Positions 61,651 through 64,000 of a stretch of DNA of 64,000 bases are shown here, one piece after another. Numbering within the stretch: the first letter of the stretch is position 1; every line of letters begins with the position of its first letter. A model generated the notes under the pieces. The model was not told where the DNA came from. It did no database searches and saw only the letters and a list, made by a program, of their open reading frames with translations. The stretch is taken from contig NZ_SUMC01000015.1 in the NCBI RefSeq assembly GCF_005047355.1, positions 1-64,000 on the forward strand. Reading direction: 5' to 3'. Source of the DNA: Actinacidiphila oryziradicis (lineage in GTDB: Bacteria > Actinomycetota > Actinomycetes > Streptomycetales > Streptomycetaceae). Made by a program: the position numbers and the translations under genes.

Positions 61651-64000
61651 ATGAGAACCATCGGACGACCCTCCGTACTGCCCGCGTCACACAGGCAGCG
61701 CACAGCCGTGCTCGCACTGCTCAGCATGCTGGCCAGTCTGCTGACGCTGCTGCAGGCCGCACCCGCCCACGCCGCCACCGGACCCAACCTCGCGGCGGGC
61801 AAGACCATGAGTGCCAGCAGTTACAACCAGACCTACACACCGGCCTACGCCAACGACGGCAACCAGTCCACCTACTGGGAGAGCGCCAACAACGCCTTCC
61901 CGCAGTGGCTCCAGGTCGACCTGGGCGCGTCCACCAGCGTCAACCAGGTCGTGCTACAGGTACCGGTCTCCGGCTGGGGCGCCCGGTCCCAGACGCTGTC
62001 GGTCCAGGGCAGCACCGACGGCAGCAACTTCACCGGGATCGTCGCATCCGCCTCGTACACCTTCGACCCGGCGACCAACAGCACGGTGACCGTCAACTTC
62101 GCGGCCACCGGCACCCGTTACCTGCGGCTGCTGATCACGGCCAACACGGCGTGGCCAGCCGGTCAGATCTCCGAGTTCCAGGTGTACGGGCCGAGCAGCG
62201 GCGACACCGCCCCGCCCAGCGCGCCCGGCACTCTCGCCTACACCCAGCCGCAGTCCGGCCAGATCGCTCTGACCTGGGGGGCGTCGACCGACAATGTCGG
62301 CGTCACCGGCTACGACGTCTTCCGCAACGGCGCGCTGGCCACCACTGTCGGCGGCTCCACCCTGACCTGGACCGACTCCCAGGCCGCCACGGCGACGGTG
62401 TCCTACTACGTCAAGGCGCACGACGCTGCCGGGAACGTGTCGGCGGCCAGCAACACGGTCACCCGTACCGGCAGCAGCGGCGGCGGAGGCGGCACCAACC
62501 TGGCGCTCGGCAAGCCGATCACCGGTACTCCGTACACCTTCACCTACGCCCCGGCGAACGCGAATGACGGCGATGTCACGACGTACTTCGAGGGCTCGTC
62601 GTACCCGAGCCAGCTCACCGCCAAGCTCGGCGGGAACGCCGATGTGAACTCCGTCGTGGTGAAGCTCAACCCGGCCGCGGCGTGGTCCACCCGCACCCAG
62701 ACCATCCAGGTGCTGGGCCGTGAGCAGAGCGCCACCAGCTTCACCAGTATCTCCGCCGCGCAGACGTACACCTTCGACCCCAACAGCGGCAATACCGTCA
62801 CCATCCCGGTGAGTGCCAGGGTCGCGGATGTCGAGCTGAGCATCACCAGCAACAGCGGGGCCCCCGGCGGGCAGGTCGCCGAGTTCCAGGTGATCGGCAC
62901 CCCCGCGCCGAACCCCGACCTGACGGTCAGCACGTCCTCGTGGTCGCCGTCCGCCCCGGTGGAGACCGACCCGGTGACCGTGTCCGCGACGGTCGCCAAC
63001 GTCGGCACGGCCGCGTCCCCTGCCTCCAACGTCAATTTCTACCTGGGCAGCACCAAGGTCGGCACCGCCTCCGTCGGCGCGCTGGCGGCCGGCGCGTCCG
63101 CCACGGTGTCCGCCGCGATCGGCCCGCAGACGGCGGGCAGCTACCAGCTCACCGCGAAGGTCGACGAGGCGCAGAGCTTCATCGAGCTGAACTACAACAA
63201 CAACAACTACACCAACCCCAACAACCTGGTCGTCGCCCCGGTCCAGAGCTCCGACCTGATCGCCTCCAGCGTCGACTGGACCCCCAACAACCCGTCGGCG
63301 GGCAACACCGTCAACTTCTCCGTGACGCTGAAGAACCAGGGCACCGTCGCCACGGCCGGTGGCGCCCACGGCATCACGCTCACCCTGCTCGACAGCACCG
63401 GTAAGACGCTCACCACCCTCACGGGCTCCTACTCCGGCGCGCTCGCTTCCGGCGCCAGCGCTCCTCCGGTGAACCTGGGCAGCTGGACGGCCGTCAACGG
63501 CAAGTACACGGTGCACACCGTGATAGCCGTCGACGCCAACGAACTGTCGGTCAAGCAGGCCAACAACACCAGCGACACCTCGTTCTTCGTCGGCCGCGGC
63601 GCCAACATGCCGTACGACGTCTACCAGGCTGAGGACGGCCAGACCGGCGGCGGCGCTGCCGTCGTCGGCCCCAACCGCACCATCGGCGACCTCGCCGGTG
63701 AGGCCTCCGGGCGCAAGGCCGTCACGCTGAACTCCACCGGCTCCTACGTCCAGTGGTCGACCCGGGCCAGCACCAACACCCTGGTCACCCGCTTCTCCAT
63801 CCCGGACGCCCCCGGAGGCGGCGGTGCCACTGCCACTCTGGACGTCTACGTCAACGGTGCCTTCCTGCAGACCATCACGCTGAACTCCAAGTTCGCCTGG
63901 CTGTACGGCGCGGAGACCGGTCCTGGCAACGACCCCAGCGCCGGAGGACCGCGTCACATCTACGACGAGGCGCACGTGATGCTCAACCAGACCGTACCCG
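61651..64000 (+). CDS. secreted multi-domain carbohydrate-binding protein (discoidin, FN3, CARDB; glycosidase-like), 3' end outside window
   Basis: The frame is open for 783 codons to the right edge. Signal peptide: AVLALLSMLASLLTLLQAAP, then AHA near 41. Residues about 43-185 are an F5/8-type discoidin module (NLAAGKTMSASSYNQTY, WLQVDLGASTSVNQVVLQVP). A fibronectin III module covers about 195-272, and a second discoidin-like module after a Gly-rich linker about 285-415. Two CARDB-like modules cover about 420-640. From 652 (YDVYQAEDGQTGGGA, then SIPDAPGGGGATATLDVYVNG) the sequence resembles the start of GH87-type alpha-1,3-glucanases. ATG at 61651 is preceded by GAGGACGAGG. A polysaccharide-degrading role is likely; the catalytic part is not visible. 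Confidence 0.85.
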   Translation, partial: MRTIGRPSVLPASHRQRTAVLALLSMLASLLTLLQAAPAHAATGPNLAAGKTMSASSYNQTYTPAYANDGNQSTYWESANNAFPQWLQVDLGASTSVNQVVLQVPVSGWGARSQTLSVQGSTDGSNFTGIVASASYTFDPATNSTVTVNFAATGTRYLRLLITANTAWPAGQISEFQVYGPSSGDTAPPSAPGTLAYTQPQSGQIALTWGASTDNVGVTGYDVFRNGALATTVGGSTLTWTDSQAATATVSYYVKAHDAAGNVSAASNTVTRTGSSGGGGGTNLALGKPITGTPYTFTYAPANANDGDVTTYFEGSSYPSQLTAKLGGNADVNSVVVKLNPAAAWSTRTQTIQVLGREQSATSFTSISAAQTYTFDPNSGNTVTIPVSARVADVELSITSNSGAPGGQVAEFQVIGTPAPNPDLTVSTSSWSPSAPVETDPVTVSATVANVGTAASPASNVNFYLGSTKVGTASVGALAAGASATVSAAIGPQTAGSYQLTAKVDEAQSFIELNYNNNNYTNPNNLVVAPVQSSDLIASSVDWTPNNPSAGNTVNFSVTLKNQGTVATAGGAHGITLTLLDSTGKTLTTLTGSYSGALASGASAPPVNLGSWTAVNGKYTVHTVIAVDANELSVKQANNTSDTSFFVGRGANMPYDVYQAEDGQTGGGAAVVGPNRTIGDLAGEASGRKAVTLNSTGSYVQWSTRASTNTLVTRFSIPDAPGGGGATATLDVYVNGAFLQTITLNSKFAWLYGAETGPGNDPSAGGPRHIYDEAHVMLNQTVP

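Noticed and set aside
61954..63975. 673-codon minus-strand frame over the discoidin protein
   Set aside because: Shadow of the plus-strand gene, which has an export signal and coherent domains and is open to the window edge.

Overview
The window looks like an accessory stretch of a Streptomyces (or close relative) chromosome. GC content is very high, third codon positions are strongly GC-biased, GTG starts are common, and most families are typical of Streptomyces: a streptogrisin-type protease, PucR, a DUF6153-like protein, the helicase-associated protein and a degenerate Fic toxin. About twenty intact genes sit among an unusually dense litter of broken genes, insertion-sequence pieces and short inverted-repeat elements, so this is probably a rearranged arm or island rather than core genome.

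Left part (1-16.2 kb): an HTH-protein fragment; a giant secreted multicopper oxidase facing away from a two-component pair (response regulator and histidine kinase) that probably controls it; remnants of an oxidoreductase cluster; a chromate-resistance operon with chrB split into two overlapping genes and chrA truncated; then a phosphotransferase-like gene plus a heterodimeric ABC exporter, preceded by a palindrome that occurs twice.

Middle (16.2-36.7 kb): halves of one IS family at 16.2-16.5 and 23.5-24.1 kb, a stomatin-like SPFH protein, a beta-lactamase-fold serine hydrolase, a second-type IMP dehydrogenase, a MoxR ATPase/VWA pair, a decayed multicopper oxidase and DUF6153-like gene, an S53 peptidase preceded by a cluster of TGTCACC repeats, a TetR regulator opposite a secreted beta-propeller, a Fic-type toxin-antitoxin pair and a truncated alpha-galactosidase.

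Two catabolic units follow. At 36.8-43.7 kb a LysR regulator diverges from a translationally coupled operon (MFS transporter, catalytically degenerate amidase homologue, hydantoinase-type amidohydrolase, intact amidase), which reads as uptake and stepwise hydrolysis of a cyclic amide or ureide. At 44.4-49.2 kb a PucR regulator diverges, across a perfect 16-bp palindrome, from a purine/pyrimidine-type unit (NCS1 permease with an internal deletion, nucleobase deaminase, amidohydrolase). A group II intron 3' end and a recombinase remnant lie between the two units.

Right part (49.2-64 kb): a MoxR gene cut inside its Walker A motif by a short mobile element, a helicase-associated protein, an alpha/beta hydrolase with dyad operators, a penicillin-binding protein, a streptogrisin-like protease, an acyltransferase, a frameshifted acyl-CoA-dehydrogenase-type flavoenzyme, and the first 783 codons of a secreted discoidin/FN3/CARDB carbohydrate-active protein that runs off the right edge.

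The most distinctive feature is a family of about 104-110-bp elements with 19-bp terminal inverted repeats (copies at 18.3, 34.4, 50.1 and 53.3 kb). Removing the first copy together with one 6-bp duplication restores a small open reading frame, which is good evidence of past transposition.
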